A DNA stretch of 64,000 bases, taken from NCBI GenBank assembly GCA_028710895.1, contig JAQTTH010000009.1, positions 1 to 64,000 of the forward strand, written 5' to 3'. The DNA comes from Paludibacter sp. Lineage in GTDB: Bacteria > Bacteroidota > Bacteroidia > Bacteroidales > Paludibacteraceae. The position numbers and the translations under genes were made by a program. Below are positions 20,253 to 28,854 of the stretch, piece after piece. The notes beneath the pieces were generated by a model. It did no database searches, was not told the DNA's origin, and was given only the letters and a program-made list of their open reading frames with translations. Position 1 is the first letter of the stretch, and each line of letters begins with the position of its first letter.

Positions 20253-21119
20253 TTACACAACCATGTGAAACACCATAAGCATAATCATAAACAGCATCAT
20301 GTAAATATTGATACTAATGAACGACTTGCGAAAATTAAGCTCCTGCACCTTTCCAAACGACAACTTCACAAACACGGCAATAAAACCAATATTCAGCGCA
20401 AAAATAAGCAGGAAAAACGGCAGAGACACATTCACCAAAAACACCGGAACGATAATCGACGAAAAAGACGTAGCCAGTATCCACGTAAAAATCATCAGCT
20501 TCAAACTATTCGGACTCACTGCCTGATTAATTGTTGGGAAACCCGCATCCTCATACTCTTTGCCGTACTTCAGCATCAGCAACCAGAAATGAGGCACCTG
20601 CCAGATAAAAAGGAAAAAACCGATAAACAAAATAGTAGGTTCAAACACATATCCACCCGCAGCCGTCCAGCCAATAAGCGCAGGCACAGCACCAACAAGC
20701 GAACCCGGCACCACAGCAAAACCCGTTACCCGTTTCAGGTTGGTATAAATAAGGTTATACCACACCACATTAAACGCACCGAGCAAAGCAGTCACCGTAC
20801 CAAAAGCAAAATACAAAACAGCCACACCGGCTACAATAAAAAACAGCGACACCAACAAAGCATTCAGCGAACTGATATCTCCAACTGGTATAGGACGCAT
20901 CTTCGTACGGGGCATCTTAGCATCGTAATCGCTTTCCTGCCACTCATTTAGCGCACTCGATCCACCTGCCAAAAGAAAAACACCAAGCACCATAAGCAAT
21001 ACAGGCCAGTCGAAGTGCCGGGCATACACAACGTATCCAGTAATTCCGGTAAAAGTAACAGCAATGGATACTTTAAACTTTATAAGTGCAAGCACTATTT
21101 TAGAGAAACTTTTTTTCAT
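20253..21119 (-). CDS. ctaB: Heme O synthase (protoheme IX farnesyltransferase)
   Basis: About 288 residues from the ATG at 21119. It is a polytopic UbiA-family prenyltransferase with about nine membrane segments. The Asp-rich farnesyl-diphosphate site reads NEWQESDYDAKMPRTKMRPI (about 70-89), close to the heme O synthase pattern. It converts heme b to heme O, the precursor of heme a used by the neighbouring oxidase. A 21-codon upstream extension is rejected because the internal MKKSFSK start fits better. It lies about 540 bases beyond coxB, with a terminator between, so it is probably a separate transcript. Confidence 0.88.
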   Translation of the reverse strand: MKKSFSKIVLALIKFKVSIAVTFTGITGYVVYARHFDWPVLLMVLGVFLLAGGSSALNEWQESDYDAKMPRTKMRPIPVGDISSLNALLVSLFFIVAGVAVLYFAFGTVTALLGAFNVVWYNLIYTNLKRVTGFAVVPGSLVGAVPALIGWTAAGGYVFEPTILFIGFFLFIWQVPHFWLLMLKYGKEYEDAGFPTINQAVSPNSLKLMIFTWILATSFSSIIVPVFLVNVSLPFFLLIFALNIGFIAVFVKLSFGKVQELNFRKSFISINIYMMLFMIMLMVFHMVV

Positions 21120-21435
21120 TATAAAAATGCTGTTTATTCTTTTATATAAGTAAGAGGAAAAATTAAATGTCATATTTTTCAATCACATAGTTGCACTTAG
21201 TTACAGAGTAACACAGAGTATCTTTGTTGAAAACATAGTACATTTAGTTGTATCGAATATGCAATGTGTTACTATGTTAACTTGTTTTATTTTTTTCTAT
21301 GTGGCACTATGTCACTATGAATTCTAAGTGGTTAATTTTTTCAGTATGAAATACAACATGATATTCTGACCATTACTTAATTATCCACAAACCAATCTCC
21401 GTTAAATACAATTTCCAATTCATCTAAGATAGGAA

Positions 21436-21545
21436 GGGGCGTAGTCCTGATATCTTTGTAACACAATATCTTTTGCGAAAAACAAGCCGCGTTAGCGGTG
21501 ATATCTTTCTATTCTATTCAATCAAAGATATCAGAGCTACTCTCC
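21436..21545. repeat. Cluster of three short hairpin repeats
   Basis: Three copies of a motif: a 4-bp stem around a GTA/GTTA/TAG loop, followed by TGATATCTTT. Copy 1 (+, 21436-21462) is GGGC-GTA-GTCC-TGATATCTTTGTAAC. Copy 2 (+, 21487-21508) is CCGC-GTTA-GCGG-TGATATCTTT. Copy 3 (-, 21524-21545) has AGAG-TAG-CTCT-GATATCTTT. Copies 2 and 3 face each other. The same motif recurs at 61692-61840. The rest of the ctaB-coxB gap (21120-21657) shows no gene. Confidence 0.75.
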
Positions 21546-21599
21546 TGTATATTCAATTCAACAAAACAGGTCAACATGCCGATAATCATTTCCTTTTAT

Positions 21600-21622
21600 T
21601 AAAAATCCCTCTCGCAGGGAGA
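21600..21622 (-). terminator. Rho-independent terminator of the cox operon
   Basis: On the reverse strand TCCCT-GCGAG-AGGGA is followed by TTTTTAAT, and flanking AAAATCC/GGATTTT bases can extend the stem. It lies about 40 bases after the coxB stop. Confidence 0.7.
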
Positions 21623-21657
21623 AGGATTTTCAATAAAATATCTTTTCTATCAATCAA

Positions 21658-22575
21658 TTATTTCAATGATTTCAGGTATTCCTGTATCAGCTTCAAATCT
21701 TTTTGCTGAACAATACCTTTATACGATTTCATCACACCCTGAGGATATCCGTTGGCAACATCTGCGTTTGGTTCGTAAATTGATTTTTCAATATAAGCAT
21801 CGTCAACAGTTACCTGACGTGCTGCTCCGTTTGTCAAAACATTCGATTTCGAACCATACAATCCTTTAAACGTCGGACCTACCAGTTTTGTTCCGTTCAT
21901 TGAGTGACAAGCTAAACATCCATTTTTCTCAACAGCCTGAAAAGCCAGGTTATTGGCTTCTGCTTTCTTCACAGGAACCTTCGCAATCCATTTCTGGAAA
22001 TCTTCTTCCGACACCACACGGATAGTCGCAAGCATGCTTGAGTGATTCAGTCCGCAATAAACGGTACAGAACAAATCAAAATCACCAAGCTCACCCGGAA
22101 TAAACCAGGTATAGTTTTTCTTCACCGGAACAACATCTTCCTTGATGCGGAAAGCAGGGACCGAAAATCCGTGAAGAACGTCGGTTGATACTAAATCAAT
22201 TTTCACAGCTTTGCCAATAGGCAACACAAGTGTATCGGCTTGCTTATTACCTTCATATTCAAAAGTCCATTTCCACATTTTGCCAATGGCTTTCACGTGC
22301 ATGGCATCCTTCGGAGCCTGACGCATAGGAATAAATCCTTCCCAACCAATGTAGAACATATACAAAACCAGAATCAACGGAATAACAATCCAGGTTACTT
22401 CCACCCAGGTATGTTCCTTAATCTGAACAGCTTTTACTTTCTTGTTACGGTTGTACTTAATAACGAAATAAATCATGGTAGCCGTGAGGGTTACCAAAAA
22501 GAAAATAGAAATTCCAAGGATCACTGCAAATGCAAAATCGACGCCCTGAACAAAATTTGATGCATTAGTAAACAT
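21658..22575 (-). CDS. coxB: Cytochrome c oxidase subunit II with fused cytochrome c (caa3 type)
   Basis: A 305-residue protein. Two membrane segments (about 14-38 and 60-78) precede a cupredoxin domain with CuA ligands His135, Cys170, Cys174, His178 and Met181. A C-terminal cytochrome c domain carries CLACH (Cys220, Cys223, His224) and a likely axial Met282. It accepts electrons and passes them through CuA to subunit I. Unusually, the CuA loop reads CTVYCGLNH: the position normally Glu is Val172. Last gene of the oxidase set, followed by a terminator. Confidence 0.93.
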   Translation of the reverse strand: MFTNASNFVQGVDFAFAVILGISIFFLVTLTATMIYFVIKYNRNKKVKAVQIKEHTWVEVTWIVIPLILVLYMFYIGWEGFIPMRQAPKDAMHVKAIGKMWKWTFEYEGNKQADTLVLPIGKAVKIDLVSTDVLHGFSVPAFRIKEDVVPVKKNYTWFIPGELGDFDLFCTVYCGLNHSSMLATIRVVSEEDFQKWIAKVPVKKAEANNLAFQAVEKNGCLACHSMNGTKLVGPTFKGLYGSKSNVLTNGAARQVTVDDAYIEKSIYEPNADVANGYPQGVMKSYKGIVQQKDLKLIQEYLKSLK

Positions 22576-22648
22576 AGTTGTTTATTTTTATGATTGAAAC
22601 GAATAACCGGAGACTCACTGATTCTGTAAGAATGAGTTATAAAAACAA

Positions 22649-22933
22649 TTACCGGAAAGCGTAATCAATAAATGTAATAAGTATTATTAAAACAAAAAGT
22701 ACAAACACAAAACCCACAAGGAGTTTCAGCAATAGACTCTCATATTTTAAGTGCATAAAATAAGTCATAACTGTATAGGCCTTTGCACAGGCAATAAGAA
22801 GTGCTACAGTAACACTAAACGGACCTAAATGAATACCTGTTACGGTGATAGTAAGAAATGTGCAAAGCATAAGAAATAGCAACACTTTACCAAGCGTTCT
22901 GTACTCTGTTGTATGCGAAACGTTATTTGCCAT
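22649..22933 (-). CDS. coxD: Cytochrome c oxidase subunit IV (caa3-type small subunit)
   Basis: A 94-residue protein with three predicted membrane segments and the motif AYTVMTYFMHLKYE, as in prokaryotic cytochrome oxidase subunit IV. It is a small accessory subunit that stabilises the oxidase core. It sits between subunits III and II, in normal cox order. Confidence 0.85.
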   Translation of the reverse strand: MANNVSHTTEYRTLGKVLLFLMLCTFLTITVTGIHLGPFSVTVALLIACAKAYTVMTYFMHLKYESLLLKLLVGFVFVLFVLIILITFIDYAFR

Positions 22934-22948
22934 GGTTGTACTTTTGAA

Positions 22949-23566
22949 TTATGAGATTAAATACATCAACGGGAATAAGAAAATCCAGATTAAATCGACC
23001 AAGTGCCAGTAGAGCGCTCCGTTTTCCAACAGAGCATATTTCTCGGGGTGAATGCTTCCGTTTTTTACTTTAAACAGACAAATAAACAACAACACCATAC
23101 CCACAATAATGTGGAAAGCATGCAATCCGGTCATGAAAAAGTACAGACTGAAGTAAAGCAGGTGACCTCTGTCGAGCAATGGCATCAAAGCCGAACCGGG
23201 ATATAAACCATGTTCAATTTTATGTCCCCACTCAAAGTACTTGTTCACTAGAAAGACCAAAGCCATCAACAGGGTAATACCAATCATGATCAGGGCCGTT
23301 TTTTTGTCGTTCTTTTGCATGGCTGTAAGGGCCATAGCCACAGTCATACTACTAAACAAAAGCGCAATAGTATTAATAGCGCCAATAGTAACACTCAGCT
23401 CCAGACTACTTTCGCGAAATGCCTGATAATATTCATGTCTGAATATAGAATAAACAATGAATAAACCGCCAAACAGCAGTAACTCGGTAAAGATAAAGAG
23501 CCACATTCCTAACTTCGACGCTTCGTCGTCTCTATGCTCTTCTACATGATTGTGTTTTTCACTCAT
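22949..23566 (-). CDS. coxC: Cytochrome c oxidase subunit III
   Basis: About 205 residues from the ATG at 23566 (MSEKHNHVEEHRDDEASKLG), with five membrane segments. It has the family features MWLFIFTELLLFGGLF and FFMTGLHAFHIIVGM...WHLVDLIWIFLFPLMY. Subunit III supports the catalytic core and proton uptake. An eight-codon upstream extension is possible but less like the family. It lies 15 bases from coxD. Confidence 0.92.
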   Translation of the reverse strand: MSEKHNHVEEHRDDEASKLGMWLFIFTELLLFGGLFIVYSIFRHEYYQAFRESSLELSVTIGAINTIALLFSSMTVAMALTAMQKNDKKTALIMIGITLLMALVFLVNKYFEWGHKIEHGLYPGSALMPLLDRGHLLYFSLYFFMTGLHAFHIIVGMVLLFICLFKVKNGSIHPEKYALLENGALYWHLVDLIWIFLFPLMYLIS

Positions 23567-23671
23567 AACAATTGTTTTATAGACTATCAATGCCCGTCGG
23601 TCAGCGAAAAATTAAACCGGCATAGTCAATTTTATTACTGATAATTTGTTTCTATCTTTTTAAACACGCAG

Positions 23672-23691
23672 CCTTCCCCCGAAAGGGAAGG
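23672..23691. other. Intercistronic hairpin between coxA and coxC
   Basis: A 7-bp inverted repeat CCTTCCC/GGGAAGG with a 6-base loop lies in the 132-base coxA-coxC gap. There is no T-run, so it is more likely an mRNA stability or processing element than a terminator. Confidence 0.5.
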
Positions 23692-23698
23692 TAGCTGT

Positions 23699-25309
23699 TT
23701 ATTCATAATCGTATGGATTTTGTTTGATAACCGGTTCTTCGTCAAAATTCTCCAACGATGGAGGCGAAGGAATTTGCCATTCGAGTGTAGAACCATTCCA
23801 TGGGTTTGCCGGAGCAATTTCACCCTTACGGGCACCCAATACCAGGTTACGAACCATCAGGAACAAACCGGTAGCCAGAATAAATCCACCAATAGACGAT
23901 ACAAGCTGTCCGCCCTGGAATTGTGGCAGGTAATCAAAATACCTTCTTGGCATTCCCTGGAATCCAAGGATGAATTGTGGGAAATACAACATATTGAAAC
24001 CTACGAATATAATTCCCCAGGCAATGTTTGCACGTTTAAAGTCGTACATTCTGCCGTAGATTTTGGGCGACCAGTAGTGAATTGCAGCAAAAAAAGCAAA
24101 TCCCATTCCACCAAAAATAATGTAGTGGAAGTGTGCAACAACAAATGCTGTATCGTGAACCTGAATATTGGTTGCCACGGAGCCTAACAAAAGCCCGGTA
24201 GTTCCACCAATAATAAACAGGAAGATAAACGACAATGCATACAGAAACGGTGGCTTCAGATCGATAGACCCTTTATACATAGTTGCCAACCAGTTGAACA
24301 CCTTGATAGCACTTGGTACCGCCACAACAAAAGTAAGCAGCGAGAAAAACCAGCGAGCCTGTTCGCTCATACCCGAAGTGTACATATGGTGACCCCATAC
24401 AAGGAAACCTACACCGGCAATAGCCAGACTTGATAAAGCAATGGCTTTGTAACCGTAAATTTTACGTTGGGTAAATGTTGGAATAATTTCGGAGATAACA
24501 CCCATGGCAGGCAATATCATTACATACACAGCAGGATGCGAGTAAATCCAGAAAAGGTGCTGATACAACAGCGGGTCGCCACCCAGATTCGGATCGAAGA
24601 AACCAATACCGAAAAGACGTTCGGCAATAAGCATAACCAATGTGATACCTACAATCGGCGTTGCCAGCAATTGAATCCATGCGGTTGCATAAAGCGCCCA
24701 AGGAAACAAAGGCATATTAAAGAACTTCATGCCCGGAGCACGCAGTTGGTGAATTGTTACAATAAAGTTCAACCCGGTAAGAATAGACGAGAATCCCAAT
24801 ACAAAAGCGGCACTGGTAGCCAGAATCACACTTGTACCGGTAGTTGTACTGTAAGGAGCATAAAATGTCCAGCCAGTATCGGGAGGACCGCTTCTCAAAA
24901 ACTGCGAAGCAACAGCCATAATACTACCTACAATAAAAATCCACCACGAAAAACGGTTCAGTTTCGGAAACGATACGTCCTTGGCACCAATTAATATTGG
25001 CAAAAAGAAGTTTCCAAATACGGCTGACAAACCGGGAATTACAACCATGAAAATCATAATAACCCCGTGTACGGTAAATATACCGTTATAGGTTTGTGGT
25101 TTCATGATAGTCTGGCCGGGTGCCGCCAACTCAATTTTCATCAACAATCCCAATATTACGCCTACAAAAAAGAAGGCTGCTATTGAATACATGTAGAGCA
25201 ATGCAATACGCTTGTGATCGGTTGCAAATATCCAGCCCAAAATGCCTTTGTATTTGCCCTGATGATCCAGGTAACTTACATATTCTACTTTTTCAGTTCC
25301 ACTACTCAT
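23699..25309 (-). CDS. coxA: Cytochrome c oxidase subunit I (A2-type heme-copper oxidase)
   Basis: A 536-residue, about 12-helix catalytic subunit. Heme a ligands are His81 and His395, heme a3 His393, and CuB ligands His258, His307 and His308, with the crosslinked Tyr262. The K-channel lysine is present at about 336. The helix VI motif is YSHPAVY (256-262) in place of GHPEVY, which marks the A2 subfamily known from caa3 oxidases of Rhodothermus and Thermus. It reduces O2 to water and pumps protons. It lies six bases before the SCO1 gene stop. Confidence 0.96.
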   Translation of the reverse strand: MSSGTEKVEYVSYLDHQGKYKGILGWIFATDHKRIALLYMYSIAAFFFVGVILGLLMKIELAAPGQTIMKPQTYNGIFTVHGVIMIFMVVIPGLSAVFGNFFLPILIGAKDVSFPKLNRFSWWIFIVGSIMAVASQFLRSGPPDTGWTFYAPYSTTTGTSVILATSAAFVLGFSSILTGLNFIVTIHQLRAPGMKFFNMPLFPWALYATAWIQLLATPIVGITLVMLIAERLFGIGFFDPNLGGDPLLYQHLFWIYSHPAVYVMILPAMGVISEIIPTFTQRKIYGYKAIALSSLAIAGVGFLVWGHHMYTSGMSEQARWFFSLLTFVVAVPSAIKVFNWLATMYKGSIDLKPPFLYALSFIFLFIIGGTTGLLLGSVATNIQVHDTAFVVAHFHYIIFGGMGFAFFAAIHYWSPKIYGRMYDFKRANIAWGIIFVGFNMLYFPQFILGFQGMPRRYFDYLPQFQGGQLVSSIGGFILATGLFLMVRNLVLGARKGEIAPANPWNGSTLEWQIPSPPSLENFDEEPVIKQNPYDYE

Positions 25310-25315
25310 GTTTAT

Positions 25316-26086
25316 TTAATTTTTAATTTTCTTTTTTGGTTTGAGAAGAAATATGACAATAAATACTAATATGAAAAATACAATAATAATTCCGGCAATT
25401 TTAATCACGTCCAGTGTAAAATGCTGGCTTGTTTGATCGTAACTATAGCACAACAATAATATTCGTTGAATAGTTGGCCGCGGCTGTTCTTTATTGGCTT
25501 CAATGATAGCCATTTTGAAATCCGTTGGTTGGAAAGTAATACCGTACAAATAACGGGTAATCATTCCTTTTGGACTAACAGCAATAATAGCCGATGGATG
25601 TACAAAGTCGAGACCCACTGCTTTTGTTTTGAAACCAGTAGCATCGGTGATTTTAAAAATCGTTGCACTGTCGGTTGTCAGAAATATCCAACCATCACCT
25701 TTGCCCTTCGAATATTTATCTACAAAACGGGTTTTCTTTAGTTTGGCTTTCTCGGGTGTATCCCTGAAATTAAAACTGATAGTGATAACCTGATAATCTT
25801 TTCCTAAAACCATGTCGGTTTTTTGGATAACACCACCAACGCCTTCGAGCAACGGGCTACAAAGTCCCGGACAATCGAAATACACGAATGACAAAATAGT
25901 AGGTTTATTGATAACCTGTCTCAGTGTAACGGTGTCGGATTTCTCGTTCACAAAAGTCAAATCGAGTGGAATAGTATTGCCTAAGTGCTCAATAACCCCT
26001 ACTTCGGGCGATTGATCTACCTGAGCAAATGCTCCTGTACTGATTTGAAAAAAAAGAAGGACTGCTAATGCAAGTTTTTTAGTCAT
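25316..26086 (-). CDS. SCO1/SenC copper chaperone for CuA assembly
   Basis: From the ATG at 26086 the protein has 256 residues: a signal peptide ending AFAQ, a thioredoxin-like domain with the copper-binding CPGLC (Cys72, Cys76) and His163 (DFVHPSA), and a C-terminal membrane helix (about 225-250). It delivers copper to the CuA site of subunit II. A 20-codon upstream extension would overlap the DoxX-like gene and lacks a signal peptide, so the internal start is chosen. Confidence 0.9.
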   Translation of the reverse strand: MTKKLALAVLLFFQISTGAFAQVDQSPEVGVIEHLGNTIPLDLTFVNEKSDTVTLRQVINKPTILSFVYFDCPGLCSPLLEGVGGVIQKTDMVLGKDYQVITISFNFRDTPEKAKLKKTRFVDKYSKGKGDGWIFLTTDSATIFKITDATGFKTKAVGLDFVHPSAIIAVSPKGMITRYLYGITFQPTDFKMAIIEANKEQPRPTIQRILLLCYSYDQTSQHFTLDVIKIAGIIIVFFILVFIVIFLLKPKKKIKN

Positions 26087-26090
26087 AATA

Positions 26091-26483
26091 TTATTTTTTA
26101 ATCTCCTTTTCAGATCCGAAATAAAGTGCAATGGTAATAGCACCACCTAGCAGAGCTGTATCTTTCAGCAGATTAATAAGTGCCATGTTCCAGTCTTTTC
26201 CCTGGAATGGTAATGAAACTAAATTTGGAATGTGGATGGTTGCAATAAACAGGAATAACATTCCCGCTAGCCAGTAACAGGCAATTTTGATATTCTTATT
26301 CAACATGATACTTACACTGGCAATGATCAGCATAGCTCCTGTAAGCAAAATTGTAAAACCACCCCCGGGGATAAACGTTGACATCATTCCTGAGAAAATG
26401 TCAGTCATTAAAAAATGGTTCAATCCCATGATGGTGAAAGGCAATGCAAATAAAATGCGTCCAATGATTCCAAGTTTTTTCAT
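26091..26483 (-). CDS. DoxX-like membrane protein
   Basis: A 130-residue protein with four hydrophobic segments and the start IGRILFALPFTIMGLNHF, typical of DoxX-family proteins. In archaea DoxX is linked to a terminal quinol oxidase, but bacterial members have varied or unknown roles. It lies between the cytochrome c and SCO1 genes with gaps under ten bases, so a role in assembly or redox protection of the respiratory complex is possible. Confidence 0.78.
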   Translation of the reverse strand: MKKLGIIGRILFALPFTIMGLNHFLMTDIFSGMMSTFIPGGGFTILLTGAMLIIASVSIMLNKNIKIACYWLAGMLFLFIATIHIPNLVSLPFQGKDWNMALINLLKDTALLGGAITIALYFGSEKEIKK

Positions 26484-26489
26484 AATACT

Positions 26490-27407
26490 TTATTTTTGAT
26501 TGTTGTTACCCGATTTCCATATTTTCGACAAACTAAATACGAGATATGCCAGTACAAGTGCAAATACTAAAACACCAAGCGAATATAAGAAAATAATCCA
26601 GAGTGGAGCCTTTGTAACTACGTTCCAGATAGCGCGATCGGCTCTCAACGAGGGTTTATCAGTTGGCACACCTATTTGCAGGTTTTTCTGCAATTCTATT
26701 TCTCCATAATTCTCATCGGTAACTTTCACAACCAGTTCAACAGTACCTTTTTTGTCGCCCGGCAAATCTTTCGGGAAGTTGAACACGGCCAAACCGGTAG
26801 CATCAGGACGGATCGATTTTTCAATCTGCAAACGACCAAAATAACGGGTAGCAAACAACGAAATCTCAGCATCTTTCAGCACAACAACACCCGATTTCTC
26901 GTTGGCAACAGCTTTCACTGTTACTTTATTTGTAGCGGCATCGTAAGATAAATCAAGTTTCACCAGTTTGCTCTTATTCGGATCAAACTTAGAAAGAACC
27001 TGTGTATAACCTTTATTGAAACTTCTCAAATACGATATCACTTTCCATCGTTCGTCTTCCGACAATACGCTTTTGAAAGATGGCATCACCCCACGACCTG
27101 TTGTGAGAATGTAGAACAATTCACCATCAGTGAGTTCCTGGCTTTTAGCAGACGACAAATCCGGTGGAATAGGATTCAACGTTTTCATGCTGTTGCCTTT
27201 GCCCGGATTACCGTGACACGAAGCACAGTTCTTATTGTATAAAGCCTCACCCTGTCCGGCAGAAGTAGCATCAAATTTAATGTAGCTGTTTTTTGCTTTC
27301 TTATCAGCAGGTACATTCCAGTTGTTCTGACTAAATGCCTGCAAAGAAACAAGGACGGTGAAAACTAAAGTTATCGTAACTTTCAGGTTGGTATTTTTTC
27401 TAAACAT
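26490..27407 (-). CDS. Membrane-anchored monoheme cytochrome c
   Basis: A 305-residue protein with a signal peptide (cleaved near AFSQ), one c-type heme site CASCH (Cys61, Cys64, His65) with likely axial Met108 (RGVMPSF), a beta-rich middle domain (about 140-260) and a C-terminal membrane helix (about 270-295). It probably carries electrons from the FeS/NrfD module to the cytochrome domain of coxB. It starts 12 bases after the NrfD-like gene. Confidence 0.88.
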   Translation of the reverse strand: MFRKNTNLKVTITLVFTVLVSLQAFSQNNWNVPADKKAKNSYIKFDATSAGQGEALYNKNCASCHGNPGKGNSMKTLNPIPPDLSSAKSQELTDGELFYILTTGRGVMPSFKSVLSEDERWKVISYLRSFNKGYTQVLSKFDPNKSKLVKLDLSYDAATNKVTVKAVANEKSGVVVLKDAEISLFATRYFGRLQIEKSIRPDATGLAVFNFPKDLPGDKKGTVELVVKVTDENYGEIELQKNLQIGVPTDKPSLRADRAIWNVVTKAPLWIIFLYSLGVLVFALVLAYLVFSLSKIWKSGNNNQK

Positions 27408-27418
27408 AATGCGGTTCT

Positions 27419-28726
27419 TTAGTTGTTTTCTTCGTGTTGCTCAATCGTTTCGTGAACAGGAATGATTGGAATAACTTTCGCCAAAACAGTAATTATAATC
27501 AATACTAATATAAAAGGCAGAATTGTAATCGATATCTCGGTAAGCGTTGGAGAATATACTTTGAAATTCAACGGTACATTCTGAATTGGCAAATAAGGAT
27601 GTTCCATGGTAGGCACTACAATAATATAGCGTTTAAACCAGGCACCAATCAACACGGCCGTTCCAATAAACAGCATAGGCAATGGCTTCCGCATAGGTTT
27701 GAAGATCAATAAAATGATAGGTAGTACAAGTCCTAATATCTGAACCGACCAGAACAATAACGCATGAGCTCCCACAAACAAAGAGTTCAGGTGCATAGCA
27801 TCAAATTTCTTCATTTTATAACCCGGAACCATGTATTCGTTGAGGTTGAAGTACAAATACACCAACGACACCAGCACCAAAAGCTGACCCATTTTATCGA
27901 AATGAAAATCAGTAATATAATCCTGCAATTTGTAGTTTTTGCGGAAGAAATACATAGCAATAATGACCGCTGCTGTACCTGCTACAAAAGCACCTGTCAC
28001 AAAATAAGGTCCGAAAATGGTTGAATCCCAACCAACACGCGACGTATTGGCGAATAACCACGAAGTGACTGTATGAATGGCAAATGCCACCGGAATGATA
28101 AAGATAGCAATAACGCGGGTAGTCTGTTTAATCAGATTTGCCTGTTCGCCAGAGCCTGTCCAGTTGAGCGACAACAACTTATAAATATTGCGTGCAAAAG
28201 GAGGAAGTTTATCGAGTTTATCGTAACAAATTTTCAAATCGGGAATGAGCGGAATATACAGGAACAAGGTACTCATTATAATATAAACCGTAACAACGGT
28301 AATATCCCACACAATAGGTGACTGAATACGTCCGTGAATAATTACGTTCAAAAGTCTGTCAGGGCGTCCCATGTCCATGATAATAACCAAACCGGCAATA
28401 GCAGCAAAAGCCAAGGCAATGATTTCGGCAATACGTGCCAACGGAGCTGCCCACTTAATTCCGGTGAGTCCAAGCACAGCGCTTATCAACATACCGATTA
28501 AACTGGTAGCCACAAAAAATACGAAGTTGGAAATGTACATTCCCCACGACACATAATCACGAAGTCCGGTAACAACCAGTCCGTCTCTTAACTGTAAAAA
28601 ATAGGCATATCCGCATATCAACAATGCGGTTCCCAGGAAACCCATCCAAACCAGGAAGCTCTTGTTTAATCTGATTGACCTGAGTAGATCGGATGTTATT
28701 TTGTCTGCTTTTAATTGATCTGACAT
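27419..28726 (-). CDS. NrfD/PsrC-like quinone-interacting membrane protein
   Basis: A 435-residue integral membrane protein with about ten helices. It resembles the NrfD family (polysulfide reductase membrane subunit, ActC of alternative complex III), for example GLRDYVSWGMYISNFVFFVATSLIGM near 35-60. It should bind quinol and pass electrons to the iron-sulfur protein encoded just upstream. No molybdopterin catalytic subunit or multiheme cytochrome is present nearby. Confidence 0.86.
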   Translation of the reverse strand: MSDQLKADKITSDLLRSIRLNKSFLVWMGFLGTALLICGYAYFLQLRDGLVVTGLRDYVSWGMYISNFVFFVATSLIGMLISAVLGLTGIKWAAPLARIAEIIALAFAAIAGLVIIMDMGRPDRLLNVIIHGRIQSPIVWDITVVTVYIIMSTLFLYIPLIPDLKICYDKLDKLPPFARNIYKLLSLNWTGSGEQANLIKQTTRVIAIFIIPVAFAIHTVTSWLFANTSRVGWDSTIFGPYFVTGAFVAGTAAVIIAMYFFRKNYKLQDYITDFHFDKMGQLLVLVSLVYLYFNLNEYMVPGYKMKKFDAMHLNSLFVGAHALLFWSVQILGLVLPIILLIFKPMRKPLPMLFIGTAVLIGAWFKRYIIVVPTMEHPYLPIQNVPLNFKVYSPTLTEISITILPFILVLIIITVLAKVIPIIPVHETIEQHEENN

Positions 28727-28854
28727 ATTGTATTAAATTTCAACCATCTTCCGGGAAACACCGGCATAGAGATTCGTTTTATAATTGTATGTTATTCGAA
28801 AAAGAGTTTGTTTTTATTTACACCAAAGGCATAACTACGGATATTCGGGACTAA

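Noticed and set aside
20265-20951. Long plus-strand reading frame opposite ctaB
   Set aside because: His/Lys/Arg-rich composition is a by-product of the antisense of a membrane protein gene; no start context or homology.
23635-23835. Short minus-strand reading frame overlapping the 3' end of coxA
   Set aside because: Mostly lies inside coxA in another frame, with no recognisable protein features.
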